A stretch of 57,660 bases of DNA from Hyphomicrobium sp. (GTDB taxonomy: Bacteria > Pseudomonadota > Alphaproteobacteria > Rhizobiales > Hyphomicrobiaceae). A model generated the notes under the pieces. It ran no database searches and was not told the DNA's origin. It worked only from the letters and a program-made list of their open reading frames with translations. The position numbers and the translations under genes are program-made. The stretch spans positions 1 to 57,660 of the forward strand of contig PERT01000016.1 in the NCBI GenBank assembly GCA_002928955.1, given 5' to 3'. This document shows positions 17,429-26,833 of the stretch, one piece after another; the stretch's first letter is position 1; every line of letters starts with the position of its first letter.

Positions 17429-17602
17429 CGCCTTCTCCTCGGGTCTACCGGGCCAACCCGCGATGGCCAACGCCGCCGCATTTCGCGACCGAAGGTCACG
17501 CTTGCATCCAACCACCCCGATCGTGTTAAGAAGCGCGACCGTCGTGCGGGGCGCGATCAGCCGTGGACTGGTCCACAGCACTTTCGAATGGTTCTAAACT
17601 CC

Positions 17603-17622
17603 TCGGAATATGTTAATTCCGA
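17603..17622. promoter_or_regulatory. Inverted repeat in the rrf2/hydrolase divergent region
   Basis: TCGGAAT and ATTCCGA are separated by six bases and form a perfect 20-base dyad, flanked by a looser ACTCC..GGAGT pair. It is central in the 377-base region between two divergent genes, about 175-185 bases from each start. It could bind the Rrf2 regulator encoded next to it, but it does not closely match the E. coli IscR sites I remember. The rest of this region shows no gene. Confidence 0.45.
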
Positions 17623-17805
17623 TCTCTGGAGTCAAGTATCGATCGTGTCAGACGCCTTCGACTTTCGGCCGCCGTGCAGTCTACTTGCCGTTGAAGCGTA
17701 CCGGTTGCTCCTGCGCCGGACCCGCGCCTCGCCTCTCGAACCCACCATCTGCGACGGCTCCGATCGGAAACGTCAGCATTCAAATCAGGTTGAGCCAAAG
17801 GCACC

Positions 17806-18564
17806 ATGCCAGAATTGATCATCAACGGCCCCGCCGGCCGCATCGAGGCCCGCTACCATCATGAAGGGCCCGCGGACAGCCCGATCGCGCTGATCCTGCA
17901 TCCACATCCGCAATTCGGCGGCACGATGAACAATCAGGTCGTCTATAGTCTCTACTACACGTTCGCCAAGCGCGGATTTTCGGTGCTGCGATTCAATTTC
18001 CGCGGCGTCGGACGCAGCCAGGGCGTGTGGGACGGCGGGCCGGGCGAACTGGCGGATGCGGCATCGGCCCTCGACTGGCTGCAGATTGTCAAGCCGGACA
18101 GCCGAACGTGCTGGATCGCGGGCGTCTCGTTTGGCACCTGGATCGCCATGCAGCTATTGATGCGGCGGCCTGAGATTGACGGCTTCATCTGCGTCGCGCC
18201 GCCGTCGAACCTCTATGATTTCTCGTTCCTCGCGCCGTGCCCGTCGTCGGGCCTGATGATCAACGGCGACAAGGACCGGGTGGTGCCGACGCAGTCGGTC
18301 GCCGACCTGTCGGCTAAACTCAAAACCCAGCGCGGCATCAAGATCGACCACGAGGTGGTGCCCGGCGCCAACCACTTCTTCGAAAACAAGACGGAGGAGC
18401 TCGAAGGCGTGGTTGGCAGCTACCTCGACATGCGACTGGCCAAAGACGCCAAGGACCGCGAGACGAAAAAAGAACGCGAGAAGCTCCGGACTGATAGGGA
18501 CCGCGAGCCCGATCCCGATCCGCTGCCCGCTCCCGGCCCGGGCGGCGACGACGACGACGAGTAG
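17806..18564 (+). CDS. Alpha/beta hydrolase family protein
   Basis: A 252-aa cytoplasmic hydrolase of the COG2945 type. HPHPQFGGTMNNQVVY and RFNFRGVGRSQGVWDGG form the oxyanion region, the nucleophile region is AGVSFGTWIAMQLL (GVSFG around Ser108), the acid is in INGDKDRVVPT, and the histidine is in VPGANHFF. The substrate is unknown. After about residue 218 the protein ends in a charged tail, rich in Lys/Arg/Glu and then Asp/Pro (REPDPDPLPAPGPGG and a run of aspartates), which is not part of the fold. The ATG is 377 bases from the divergent rrf2 gene. Confidence 0.88.
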   Translation: MPELIINGPAGRIEARYHHEGPADSPIALILHPHPQFGGTMNNQVVYSLYYTFAKRGFSVLRFNFRGVGRSQGVWDGGPGELADAASALDWLQIVKPDSRTCWIAGVSFGTWIAMQLLMRRPEIDGFICVAPPSNLYDFSFLAPCPSSGLMINGDKDRVVPTQSVADLSAKLKTQRGIKIDHEVVPGANHFFENKTEELEGVVGSYLDMRLAKDAKDRETKKEREKLRTDRDREPDPDPLPAPGPGGDDDDE

Positions 18565-18722
18565 TCGTGGGGCCCGTCCATGGGCCGGCAGCGCCGCGTT
18601 GCATCCAATTGCAGCCGGGGCCTTAACGTGCCCGAAACCGGCATAAAGCTACCGTAGGCGGACGATTTGCACCGCCGCGGATGGCGCCCCGTGGGTGCGG
18701 CGCCGAAGGCCAACCCGAGGTT

Positions 18723-19742
18723 ATGCGTGTGCTCATCGCGTGTCTCAGCGTCCTGATCGTGCTGCCTTTGCTGGCGCTGGCGGCGCTACGCTATTGGCTG
18801 GTGTTCCCGCTGCTCCCGACACCCGTTGCCCCCCCCCACGCTCCCGAAGCCGAATTCGAGGGCAGCCTTGCGCTACGGCTCCGGCGACACGTCACCGCGG
18901 TCGCGAGCGAGCCGCACAACGTCGATCACTATCCAGCGCTGGAACGCGCGGCGCGCTACATCGAGGCCGAACTTTCGAGCTATGGTCTCGCCACGATCGC
19001 ACACATCTACAGTGTCAGGCATTGCCAGGTTCGCAATATCGAGGTGATGTTCGAGCCACGCGATGCCGGACCCCTCACGCCGACCTATGTGCTCGGGGCC
19101 CACTACGACAGCCCCGACGACAGCCCCGGTGCGAATGACAACGGATCTGGCGTGGCGGTCGCGCTCGAACTCGCGCGGATGTTCTCGATCTCCGCTGGCG
19201 ACGCTCTACTTCGACCGCGTACGCATCGGCTGAGGCTCGTGTTCTGGGTCAATGAAGAACTGCCCTATGGCAAGACGCCCGACATGGGCAGCTGGCGACA
19301 TGCCAAAGCGTTGAAGTACAGCGGCGAACCGGTCGCTGGAATGGTCGCGCTCGAAACGCTCGGATACTTCTCGGACGCGCCCGGCAGCCAGAAATTCCCG
19401 TTTCCGTTTAGGTGGATTTACCCTGATCGTGGCAACTTCGTCGCCTTCGTCGGGCTGCCCGGCTCGCGCGCACTGACGCACCGGCTGACGCGAGGCCTCC
19501 GCCGCAACTGCAACATACCTGTGATTGGAGGCGTCGTACCGGGCTTCGTCGAGGGTGTCGATCTTTCCGACCACTGGGCTTATCACCAGTTCGGGTTCCC
19601 CGCGCTGATGGTGACGGACACCGCACCATTTCGCAATCCGCGCTACCACCAGCCGGACGACCTTCCGGACACCGTGGACTACGCGACCCTCGCGCGTATC
19701 ACGGTCGGGCTCGAGCGCACAATCCGAGGCCTGGTCGAATAG
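18723..19742 (+). CDS. M28 family zinc aminopeptidase, membrane-anchored
   Basis: A 339-aa exported or membrane-anchored metallopeptidase. The N-terminus (MRVLIACLSVLIVLPLLALA) is one hydrophobic segment. Zinc-ligand motifs are in order: YVLGAHYDSP, ANDNGSGVAVALELARM, FWVNEELPYG, then ALETLGYFSD, and the last histidine in NPRYHQPDDLPDTVDY. This matches M28 (aminopeptidase Y/QC-like) enzymes. I take the ATG at 18723 because it begins the signal segment; the open frame runs 14 codons further up. Peptide substrates are unknown. A family-E hairpin follows 30 bases after the stop. Confidence 0.88.
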   Translation: MRVLIACLSVLIVLPLLALAALRYWLVFPLLPTPVAPPHAPEAEFEGSLALRLRRHVTAVASEPHNVDHYPALERAARYIEAELSSYGLATIAHIYSVRHCQVRNIEVMFEPRDAGPLTPTYVLGAHYDSPDDSPGANDNGSGVAVALELARMFSISAGDALLRPRTHRLRLVFWVNEELPYGKTPDMGSWRHAKALKYSGEPVAGMVALETLGYFSDAPGSQKFPFPFRWIYPDRGNFVAFVGLPGSRALTHRLTRGLRRNCNIPVIGGVVPGFVEGVDLSDHWAYHQFGFPALMVTDTAPFRNPRYHQPDDLPDTVDYATLARITVGLERTIRGLVE

Positions 19743-19770
19743 TCGACTTTGGAACGGCCCATGCAGGACG

Positions 19771-19837
19771 AGTGTAGCGCATCTGACGTTTGACCCTCGC
19801 GGGAGGAACTCGTTGTCAAACGTCAGATGCCAAAGTT
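19771..19837 (+). repeat. Family-E hairpin repeat, best-preserved copy
   Basis: GCATCTGACGTTTGAC (19779-19794) and its exact complement (19815-19830) form a 16-bp perfect stem with a 20-base loop. The 5' shoulder AGTGTAGC matches the copy at 2494. ACTTTGG at 19746-19752 could also pair with CCAAAGT at 19831-19837, extending the stem after an internal loop. It follows the peptidase gene and may end its transcript. Confidence 0.88.
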
Positions 19838-19948
19838 GCCGCTGTCTATCGTCTTCTTGCGAAACAATCGAGACATCCGTTGCGATCTCGCCGCACCATT
19901 CTCGATCGAACTTCACGATAGGAATTACATCAGAAAACTTGAACTTCC

Positions 19949-20022
19949 CTGGTGTCCTCATGATCGCGGAGCCCGCAGTCAAGTGCTCGTGGCGATCAAG
20001 CGAATTGCGATCAGGACACCAG
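19949..20022 (-). repeat. Family-D palindromic repeat between convergent genes
   Basis: CTGGTGTCC (19949-19957) pairs with GGACACCAG (20014-20022), and TGATCGC (19961-19967) pairs with GCGATCA (20007-20013). The unpaired TCA (19958-19960) is TGA on the 3' arm of the minus-strand hairpin, matching the bulge of families A and B. It lies eleven bases past the stop of the beta-barrel gene. The rest of 19743-20033 holds no gene. Confidence 0.8.
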
Positions 20023-20033
20023 AGAACTCTTCG

Positions 20034-20969
20034 TTATTTCAGCGGCTGATGCGCACTGGCACAGCAGTCTGACTGGCCAAAGTGGTAACGGAGACCAACC
20101 TTGAACTCGTGCGCGGCGATGTCGTCGATCTCGACGCGGGGGTTGACGAAGCCGGCGCTGTCGACGCGCCCGCTGTTTGCCTTACCCAAGTCGATGTATC
20201 GGTAGCCGAAATCGAGAATTGCCCGGTCTGACAACTGGTAGCCAACACCCGCCATCAGTGCCCAAGCGAATGCCAGGTCGCGGTCACCCTCGATACGGTT
20301 GGTCAGAGCCGGGTTGCCCGTGAAGAAGGTGGGGTCGACGATATGGTAGGCTGCACCGATGCCGGCGCCTACATACGGCGTAAAGCCGGCGTAGTTTCCG
20401 AGGTCCTTGTAGACGTTCAGCATCAGGGTGTAGCTGGTGATCGAGGTGTGCAGCGGGTCGTCGAGGTCAGCCGGAGGAGGACCGACAGGGTCACCCGGCC
20501 GCGGACCAGGATTGAAGATCAGCGGCTCGCCGTCCAGCTTGCGGTCGCCCCGATAGCCGAAGGTCACTTCGCCGCGGAAGCCGCGCGAGCCCGAACCACA
20601 GCCGATGCCGGCTTCTGCAAGCCAAGTGTTTTCGAGACTGACATTGGAAACAGTGTCCCCAACGAACGTATAGACGAGTTCGCTCTGGTCGACGACGCCG
20701 TTGGCATTGGCATCGCCAGTAAATGTGCCGTTGTTGACCGGCCACTTGACATCCGGATCGCGCGACAGCGAGTAGCCTATGTCGGCGCGGACGTAGCACG
20801 GACCTGCACTGCCGCGGCTGACTTCCGGCAGCGGCGCAACGTAATTGTCCTTGATCGAGCCCCCCCGTCCATAGCCGAGATCGGCAGCGGTTGCAGGTGC
20901 GACAGAAACAATGCCAGCAGCGATCGAAAGCGCTGCCGAGGCAATGCCAGCCTTAATTACGATTTTCAT
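20034..20969 (-). CDS. Outer-membrane beta-barrel protein (Omp25/Omp31 type)
   Basis: A 311-aa outer membrane protein. The signal peptide is MKIVIKAGIASAALSIAAG and ends with PATAADLG, giving an ADL start common to Rhizobiales Omp25-like proteins. The body has alternating strands and ends with FKVGLRYHFGQSD, then a short tail; repeated GFTPYVGAGIGAAYH and GYQLSDRAILDFGYRYIDLG stretches are typical of eight-stranded barrels. I choose the ATG at 20969 with AGAGGAC about nine bases upstream. A proline-rich loop (about 155-175) is probably exposed. The terminal residue is not the usual phenylalanine because of the short extension. Function is likely structural. Confidence 0.88.
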   Translation of the reverse strand: MKIVIKAGIASAALSIAAGIVSVAPATAADLGYGRGGSIKDNYVAPLPEVSRGSAGPCYVRADIGYSLSRDPDVKWPVNNGTFTGDANANGVVDQSELVYTFVGDTVSNVSLENTWLAEAGIGCGSGSRGFRGEVTFGYRGDRKLDGEPLIFNPGPRPGDPVGPPPADLDDPLHTSITSYTLMLNVYKDLGNYAGFTPYVGAGIGAAYHIVDPTFFTGNPALTNRIEGDRDLAFAWALMAGVGYQLSDRAILDFGYRYIDLGKANSGRVDSAGFVNPRVEIDDIAAHEFKVGLRYHFGQSDCCASAHQPLK

Positions 20970-21204
20970 TTGGCTAGTCCTCTTTTGACAGGCACTCGAC
21001 AAGTGGGAGGCCTGCTGACCTCAGGTTTGCAGAGCCAGAATGCGACGGGTCCGGTAAATTTCGCGTTAAACCCCGTGCCAAAGCGAAATGGCGCGTGTGA
21101 AGCCATCTCCGGCAGGCGATCCCAATGCACACCTTGCGGGGCCGATGCCCGATCGCTAGGCTTCGCCCGCGACGTCTTTTCGAGCTGCGCGGGCGGAGGC
21201 TTTC

Positions 21205-22251
21205 TTGATCGCAAAATCAGTTGCGGATGCGGTCGGCCAGACGCCGCTGATCAAGCTCAAACGGGCATCGGAAGAGACCGGAGCCATGATCTTCGGCAAA
21301 GCCGAATTCATGAACCCGGGCCAGTCGGTCAAGGACCGGGCCGCGCTCTACATCATCAACGACGCCATACGTCGCGGCACCCTCAAGCCGGGTGGCACCA
21401 TCGTCGAAGGCACGGCAGGCAACACCGGCATCGGCCTCACGGTGATCGGCCGCGCTCTCGGCTACAAAACCGTGATTGTTATTCCTGAAACACAATCCCA
21501 GGAAAAGAAGGATACGCTGAGGCTACTCGGCGCCGAGCTGGTCGAGGTACCCGCGGTGCCTTACAAAAATCCGAACAACTACGTGAAGTATTCAGCCAGG
21601 CTCGCCGAAGCGCTCGCCCGCACCACGACCCAAGGCGCGATCTGGGCCAACCAGTTCGACAACGTCGCCAATCGCCAGGCCCACATCGAGACGACGGCGG
21701 AAGAAATATGGTCCGTGACGGGTGGCAAGGTCGACGGATTCGCGGCGGCCGTTGGGTCGGGCGGCACATTGGGTGGGGTGTCGATGGGCCTCAAGGCCCG
21801 TAATCAGAGCATCCAGATCGCCTTGGCTGATCCTCCAGGAGCGGCACTCTACAGCTACTACACGACGGGCGAACTTAAATCCGAGGGCACATCGATCACC
21901 GAGGGTATTGGCCAAGGGCGGATCACCAAAAACCTGGAAGGCGTCGCAGTGGATCATGCTTTCCTGATCCCCGACGCCGAGGCGGTCGCAATCACTTTCC
22001 GCCTCCTTGAAGAGGAAGGCCTCTGCCTCGGCGCATCGTCGGGCGTCAATGTGGCCGGTGCCATGCGGCTGGCCCGCGCACTCGGACCCGGTTCGACGGT
22101 TGTGACGATCCTTTGCGACTTCGGCACGCGCTATCAATCCAAGCTTTTCAACCCGCAGTTCCTGCGCTCGAAAGGGTTCGACGTTCCGCACTGGCTTGAA
22201 CGCGGGACCCAGGGTTTGCCAGACGTTTTCGTCAATCACGGCGAACATTGA
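21205..22251 (+). CDS. cysK: Cysteine synthase A (O-acetylserine sulfhydrylase)
   Basis: PLP enzyme of 348 aa making cysteine from O-acetylserine and sulfide. The PLP lysine is in NPGQSVKDRAAL (K43), the substrate loop is EGTAGNTGIGL, and the phosphate loop is in AAVGSGGTLGG. The start is a TTG at 21205 with GGAGG five bases upstream; no ATG fits. It precedes a sulfurtransferase gene by 112 bases on the same strand, so the two may be co-transcribed. The length is a little above the usual 310-330, mainly at the C-terminus. A cystathionine-beta-synthase-like activity is less likely but not excluded. Confidence 0.93.
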   Translation: MIAKSVADAVGQTPLIKLKRASEETGAMIFGKAEFMNPGQSVKDRAALYIINDAIRRGTLKPGGTIVEGTAGNTGIGLTVIGRALGYKTVIVIPETQSQEKKDTLRLLGAELVEVPAVPYKNPNNYVKYSARLAEALARTTTQGAIWANQFDNVANRQAHIETTAEEIWSVTGGKVDGFAAAVGSGGTLGGVSMGLKARNQSIQIALADPPGAALYSYYTTGELKSEGTSITEGIGQGRITKNLEGVAVDHAFLIPDAEAVAITFRLLEEEGLCLGASSGVNVAGAMRLARALGPGSTVVTILCDFGTRYQSKLFNPQFLRSKGFDVPHWLERGTQGLPDVFVNHGEH

Positions 22252-22363
22252 CCAAAGCCTGCCATGGCGCCGTTGCCAAGGGTAGGCACATCGCCTTAAG
22301 ACGAATTGGACGCTTCACCGCCGGCACAAGAATGACCGGAGAGCGAACTTCGAGGAGGACCAC

Positions 22364-23227
22364 TTGCCCCACAGCATTCAGAACTGGATCGTCGAGACGG
22401 ATTGGCTGCATGCCCACCTGAGCGCGCCCGATCTCGTCGTGTTCGACGCCTCGTGGCACCTTCCGACCGACAACCGAAATCCAAAGGCCGAATACCTCGC
22501 AGAACACATCCCCGGCGCGATCTTCTTCGACATCGACGACTTGTCCGACGAGAAGTCGCCGCTGCCGCACATGCTGCCGTCGAGTGTTAAATTTGCAAGC
22601 CGCATGAAAAAGATGGGGGTGGGCAATGGCATGCGCATCGTGGTCTACGACACCCAGGGGCTTTATTCTTCTGCCCGAGCGTGGTGGACGTTCCGCGTGA
22701 TGGGCTTCGGGGATGTCGCCGTCTTGAACGGTGGCCTCAAGAAGTGGAAGGCCGAAGACCGGCCGCTCGAAGACGGCATGTCGATCAAGCGCAGCGAACG
22801 GCATTTCGTACCGAGACAGAATTCGGAACTGGTTCGCGACATCGACGACATGCGCGCTGCCATGCAGAAGCGCGACGTGCAGATGGTCGACGCTCGTTCG
22901 CCGGGCCGCTTCGAGGGCACGGAGCCCGAACCTCGGCCGGGCCTGCGCGGGGGGCACATCCCGGGTGCCAGGAACGTGCCCTACACGACTTTGCTTAACG
23001 CAGACGGAACCCTCAAATCGAAGGACGAGTTGGCCGCTGTCTTCCGGGCTGCAGGCGTCGACTGGCACAAGCCCGTGGTTGCAAGTTGCGGTTCCGGAGT
23101 GACCGGTTCGATCGTGTCACTTGCCCTGGCGGTGCTCGGCCAAACCAACGCCGCCGTCTATGATGGCAGCTGGGCAGAGTGGGGACAGGACAACGGGCTT
23201 CCCGTGGCCAAGGGCCCGCAGCCATGA
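22364..23227 (+). CDS. sseA: 3-mercaptopyruvate sulfurtransferase (tandem rhodanese)
   Basis: A 287-aa protein with two rhodanese domains. The first (about 15-135) is inactive and contains ARAWWTFRVMGFGDVAVLNGG. The second (about 160-280) carries the catalytic cysteine in ASCGSGVTGSI (about residue 242), the CGSGVT loop of mercaptopyruvate enzymes rather than the CRKGVT loop of thiosulfate rhodaneses. The start is a TTG at 22364 preceded by GAGGAGG with a five-base gap. Following cysK suggests a shared role in cysteine and sulfide handling. Confidence 0.92.
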   Translation: MPHSIQNWIVETDWLHAHLSAPDLVVFDASWHLPTDNRNPKAEYLAEHIPGAIFFDIDDLSDEKSPLPHMLPSSVKFASRMKKMGVGNGMRIVVYDTQGLYSSARAWWTFRVMGFGDVAVLNGGLKKWKAEDRPLEDGMSIKRSERHFVPRQNSELVRDIDDMRAAMQKRDVQMVDARSPGRFEGTEPEPRPGLRGGHIPGARNVPYTTLLNADGTLKSKDELAAVFRAAGVDWHKPVVASCGSGVTGSIVSLALAVLGQTNAAVYDGSWAEWGQDNGLPVAKGPQP

Positions 23228-23313
23228 TCAGAGACGCTGCTTAGTCAAAAATCAGGTTTCCAAACGGGTTTCGCCTACCGCGGATTCGTGATCGCCGACC
23301 GAATTGCCTTCGA

Positions 23314-24897
23314 TCACGCCTCAGGGAAGTATTGGTTGATCCAGGTCTCGGTCAGCGCACGTTCGCCGCGACGCAGGTAAGCCCTGAGATCGACCGGCTC
23401 GGCGCCCGTCGCCGTGACGTCGAACAGCGCACGCCAGCGCTCGCGCTGATCAACGACGGGATGAGCGTAGGCGTTGCTGACGGTGCCCCGGGAACTGGTG
23501 ACCGAGATTTCGACGCCATCGCCACGGCCGATACCGGCAAACACGGAACCCTGGAAATCGATGACGAACTTGCGCGTACCCGTAGGTCGCTTCTGACCCG
23601 GCCGGCCGCCTAGTCCAGTCCATGTCGCGGTGGCAAAGCCAAGACTGTCGGGCAGGGCAATGTCGTCGAGCCAGCTCAGGCGGTAGCGGTAGGTTCGCGT
23701 GTCTCCCGCGTGGAACGGCTCGTCTGGACACCAGTAGGCAGCGATATTGTCGTGCACCTCGTCGTCGGTCGGGATCTCGACGAGATGGACCGCCCCCTTG
23801 CCCCAAGGATCAAGCGGTTCGACCCACACCGAAGCGCGACGCTCGTAGAACACACCATCGTCAAGATAGTGGACGAAGTCGCGGTCGCGCTGGAGTAGGC
23901 CGAAACCCTGCGGGTTCAGGTCGGCGAACGCGCTGGTCATGACGCGCGGCGGATTGTTGATCGGCCGCCAGATGCGTTCGCCTGTACCACTCAGCATTGC
24001 GAGGCCATCGGAATCGTGGATTTCCGGCCGCCAGTCCCGCGCCTGATTGCGGCTGCCTTCGCCATACCAGAACATGCTCGAGAACGGCGCGACGCCGAGC
24101 CGCCGGATCGTACCACGGGCGTGCAGTTCGCATTCGATCGTCATCACGACCCGGTGGATGTCGCGGGCGTCCGTGACCCTCTCGATCTGGATGCGATAGG
24201 CGCCGGCCACGCGCGGACTGTCGAGCAGTGCATACACGATCAGCGTCGTGCCGCTTTTTTCCGACCCTTCGAGATAGAACTCTGTGAAGCGGGGAAACTC
24301 CTCGGGGCCTGGCATCGCGGTGTCGATCGCGAGGCCACGCACCGAAAGGCCATACTGGTTAAACGGACCCGAACTCCGGAAGTAGGACGCGCCGAGGAAT
24401 GCCAGCCAATCCGTCTTCAGGTCCCGGGCCATGATCCGGAAACCAGCGAAGCCAAGGCCGTCCGGCAGTCCTCGGGCTGGATGGTCGGGGGGTGTCTCGA
24501 ACAATTGGGCGCTGTACAGCACTTCCCGCGCCTCCGCGCCGTCGACGACATGGATGCGAACCGGCTCACGAAAGTACTGGCCAAGGTGAAACAGCTGTGC
24601 CGGAGCGCGGCCGTACAAATCGAGCCGAAGACTGTTCTGTGGCTTGAAGCGGATCTTCTGGTAGGCGTCGTAGTCGATCTTATCGAGGAGATCTGAGCCG
24701 GCGGCGTCGGTCTTGCGCCACGCACGCCCGGCGATGGACTTGGCCTCAGTCTTCAAAGCGGCGAAACTGAACGACCTGCGGGCGCCCAATCGAATACCGT
24801 CCAAGGCCGCTCCAGCCACGGCGTCGCCCAGTTGCGCCAACAGGGCCGAGGCCGCGCCTCCTGCCAGCACCTGCCGACGATCCAGTCTTCCGATCAT
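23314..24897 (-). CDS. opgD: Periplasmic glucan biosynthesis protein, OpgD/OpgG family
   Basis: A 527-aa exported protein needed for osmoregulated periplasmic glucans. The start MIGRLDRRQVLAGGAASALL is a twin-arginine signal (RR at 7-8). Family stretches include YDAYQKIRFKP, FGASYFR-like LGASYFRSSG, GLSVRGLAID, SSMFWYGEGSRN, and near the C-terminus PVVDQRERWRALFDV. A Tat signal favours OpgD over OpgG, though Rhizobiales OpgG-like proteins can also carry one. I choose the ATG at 24897 with GAGGAAAG about seven bases upstream; the open frame goes on for over 200 codons but that part is a shadow of the photolyase gene. It ends convergently with sseA. Confidence 0.9.
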   Translation of the reverse strand: MIGRLDRRQVLAGGAASALLAQLGDAVAGAALDGIRLGARRSFSFAALKTEAKSIAGRAWRKTDAAGSDLLDKIDYDAYQKIRFKPQNSLRLDLYGRAPAQLFHLGQYFREPVRIHVVDGAEAREVLYSAQLFETPPDHPARGLPDGLGFAGFRIMARDLKTDWLAFLGASYFRSSGPFNQYGLSVRGLAIDTAMPGPEEFPRFTEFYLEGSEKSGTTLIVYALLDSPRVAGAYRIQIERVTDARDIHRVVMTIECELHARGTIRRLGVAPFSSMFWYGEGSRNQARDWRPEIHDSDGLAMLSGTGERIWRPINNPPRVMTSAFADLNPQGFGLLQRDRDFVHYLDDGVFYERRASVWVEPLDPWGKGAVHLVEIPTDDEVHDNIAAYWCPDEPFHAGDTRTYRYRLSWLDDIALPDSLGFATATWTGLGGRPGQKRPTGTRKFVIDFQGSVFAGIGRGDGVEISVTSSRGTVSNAYAHPVVDQRERWRALFDVTATGAEPVDLRAYLRRGERALTETWINQYFPEA

Positions 24898-25065
24898 ATT
24901 TTCTTTCCTCGTCTTGTCGCAGAGCAGCCAGGGGGCGCTTTCGGAACCTGAACCGAGGATAGAGCCGTGGATCCCATGAAGCGGTCGCAGATCTCCAGCC
25001 GCACCGTTGCCGTAACTCGAAGCAACAATTCGTACCAATCGCCGCAGCCGAAGGTCAAATCCAAC

Positions 25066-26697
25066 ATGCGCCCCCGTATCATCCTGGTTCTCGGCGATCA
25101 GCTGACGCCCGGCATGTCGAGCTTGGCTATCGCCGACAAAGATCGCGATATCGTGCTTATCGTGGAGGTGCAGGAGGAGACCCGCTACGTCCCTCACCAC
25201 AAGAAAAAGGTCGCTTTCATTCTGGCGGCAATGCGGCACTTTGCAGAGGAGTTGCGGCGGGACGGCTGGACAATCGACTACGTCACTCTCGATGATCCGT
25301 CGAATACCGGAAGCTTCACAGGCGAAGTTGGTCGCGCCATCGGGCGGCATGACGCTGGAGCGGTTATCGTCACCGAGCCAGGTGAGTGGCGCATAGTTGA
25401 CATGATCGGCGGTTGGGCCAATAGCTTCGGCGTTCCCGTCCACGTTCAATCCGATCAGCGCTTTTTGTGCACGTCGACCGCATTCGCGGACTGGGCGCGC
25501 GGACGCAAGCAATTGCGCATGGAATACTTCTATCGCTACATGCGACAAAAGAGCGGCCTGCTGATGTCAGGCGACACACCCGAAGGCGGGCAATGGAACT
25601 ACGACGCCGAGAACCGCAAACCTGCCGGCGCCAATCTCTTCATGCCAAAGCCGCGCCGTGTTGAGCCCGATGCCACGACGCGCGCCGTGCTCCATCTTGT
25701 GGGCGAGCGACTGGAGGGCCATTTCGGCGATCTGCAGCCATTCTGGTTCGCTGTCACGCGAGCTGATGCCGAACTGGCCCGCGACACGTTCCTCGCCGAA
25801 GCGCTCCCGCATTTTGGCGATTACCAAGACGCCATGCTGAAGGACGAAAAGTTTCTCTATCACAGTATCCTGTCGCTCTACCTGAACGTGGGACTACTCG
25901 ACCCGTTGGATCTTTGCCGACGCGTCGAAGCGGCCTATCGGTCAGGACGGGTGCCGCTCAACGCGGCAGAGGGGTTCATCCGGCAGGTCATCGGCTGGCG
26001 GGAATTCGTCCGCGGCATCTACTGGCTGAGGATGCCTGGCTACACCGATCTCAACTTTCTTGGCGCGAACCGGCCGCTTCCCGAATTCTACTGGACCGGC
26101 GAGACAGATATGGCGTGCCTCAAGGCCGCGGTCGACCAGACCCGCGAGGAGGCATACGCACACCATATCCAGCGCCTGATGCTCACCGGCAATTTCGCAC
26201 TGATTGCCGGCATCGACCCGAAGGCCGTGCACGAGTGGTACCTCGCGGTTTACGCCGATGCCTTCGAGTGGGTCGAAGCCCCCAACACGCTCGGCATGAG
26301 CCAGTTCGCCGACGGGGGGCTGCTGGGATCGAAGCCCTACGCGTCGAGCGGAAACTACATCAACAAGATGTCCAATTATTGCCGTAGCTGCCGCTACGAC
26401 GTGAAGGCGCGCACCGGCGAAGGCGCATGTCCATTGAACGCGCTCTATTGGGACTTCCTCGATCGCAACGCGTCCAAGCTCAAAGGCAATCCGCGACTCG
26501 CACAGATCTATGCGACGTGGTCGAAGATGAGCGAGGCGGACCGTGCTGCCGTCCGCCTATCGGCGAACCGGTTTCTCATGACACTCAAGCCTTGGAGGCA
26601 ACCCTCGGCACCCCCGCCGCAGACCGTTGGGACCGGCAGCGATCAGAGCAATACTTCACGTCGTCCCAGACGCGCTCCCACTTCTTCCGCCACGTGA
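25066..26697 (+). CDS. FeS-cluster photolyase/cryptochrome (bacterial (6-4) photolyase type)
   Basis: A 543-aa flavoprotein of the FeS-BCP group, which repairs UV (6-4) photoproducts in Agrobacterium PhrB and binds FAD, a lumazine antenna and a 4Fe-4S cluster. It starts [20 protein letters not shown]. The four cluster cysteines are at 351 (MACLKAAV) and 439, 442 and 455 (NYCRSCRYD and GEGACPLNA), the same spacing as in PhrB (350, 438, 441, 454, from memory). The ATG at 25066 begins the homologous part; an in-frame start at 24967 would add 33 residues. The last 25 or so residues after [10 protein letters not shown] are proline/serine/arginine-rich and overlap an antisense gene. The gene is divergent from opgD. 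Confidence 0.92.
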   Translation: MRPRIILVLGDQLTPGMSSLAIADKDRDIVLIVEVQEETRYVPHHKKKVAFILAAMRHFAEELRRDGWTIDYVTLDDPSNTGSFTGEVGRAIGRHDAGAVIVTEPGEWRIVDMIGGWANSFGVPVHVQSDQRFLCTSTAFADWARGRKQLRMEYFYRYMRQKSGLLMSGDTPEGGQWNYDAENRKPAGANLFMPKPRRVEPDATTRAVLHLVGERLEGHFGDLQPFWFAVTRADAELARDTFLAEALPHFGDYQDAMLKDEKFLYHSILSLYLNVGLLDPLDLCRRVEAAYRSGRVPLNAAEGFIRQVIGWREFVRGIYWLRMPGYTDLNFLGANRPLPEFYWTGETDMACLKAAVDQTREEAYAHHIQRLMLTGNFALIAGIDPKAVHEWYLAVYADAFEWVEAPNTLGMSQFADGGLLGSKPYASSGNYINKMSNYCRSCRYDVKARTGEGACPLNALYWDFLDRNASKLKGNPRLAQIYATWSKMSEADRAAVRLSANRFLMTLKPWRQPSAPPPQTVGTGSDQSNTSRRPRRAPTSSAT

Positions 26698-26761
26698 ACG
26701 GGCGTCCACAGGTTGCGCAAGGCTTTTGAGGTAGTTCGGACTTTTTGATCTGCTGCGGCAC
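26585..26761 (-). CDS. DUF2256 zinc-finger-like small protein
   Basis: A 58-aa basic protein. The DUF2256 signature is unmistakable: [18 protein letters not shown], then [13 protein letters not shown], with a C-x2-C and a C-x3-C pair that could bind zinc. DUF2256 genes are often found beside FeS photolyases; the function is unknown. Here it is on the opposite strand and its last 113 bases overlap the 3' end of the photolyase gene. The start is not certain: I use the GTG at 26761, but the ATG at 26815 or the first codon at 26833 would lengthen it. Confidence 0.82.
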   Translation of the reverse strand: MPQQIKKSELPQKPCATCGRPFTWRKKWERVWDDVKYCSDRCRSQRSAAGVPRVASKA

Positions 26762-26833
26762 TGCTGAACCCCGACCCCTTTGATTTGGCGAAACCCACAA
26801 GCTACTTCTAAACATGCAGCGCCGCTTCAACAC

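Noticed and set aside
16799-17818. Long plus-strand frame of 339 codons across the rrf2 gene
   Set aside because: Rich in arginine and histidine as antisense shadows of GC-rich genes are; it covers the convincing rrf2 gene.
24898-25548. N-terminal extension of the OpgD/OpgG frame by 217 codons
   Set aside because: It is antisense to the photolyase gene and would bury the twin-arginine signal, which sits exactly at the ATG at 24897.
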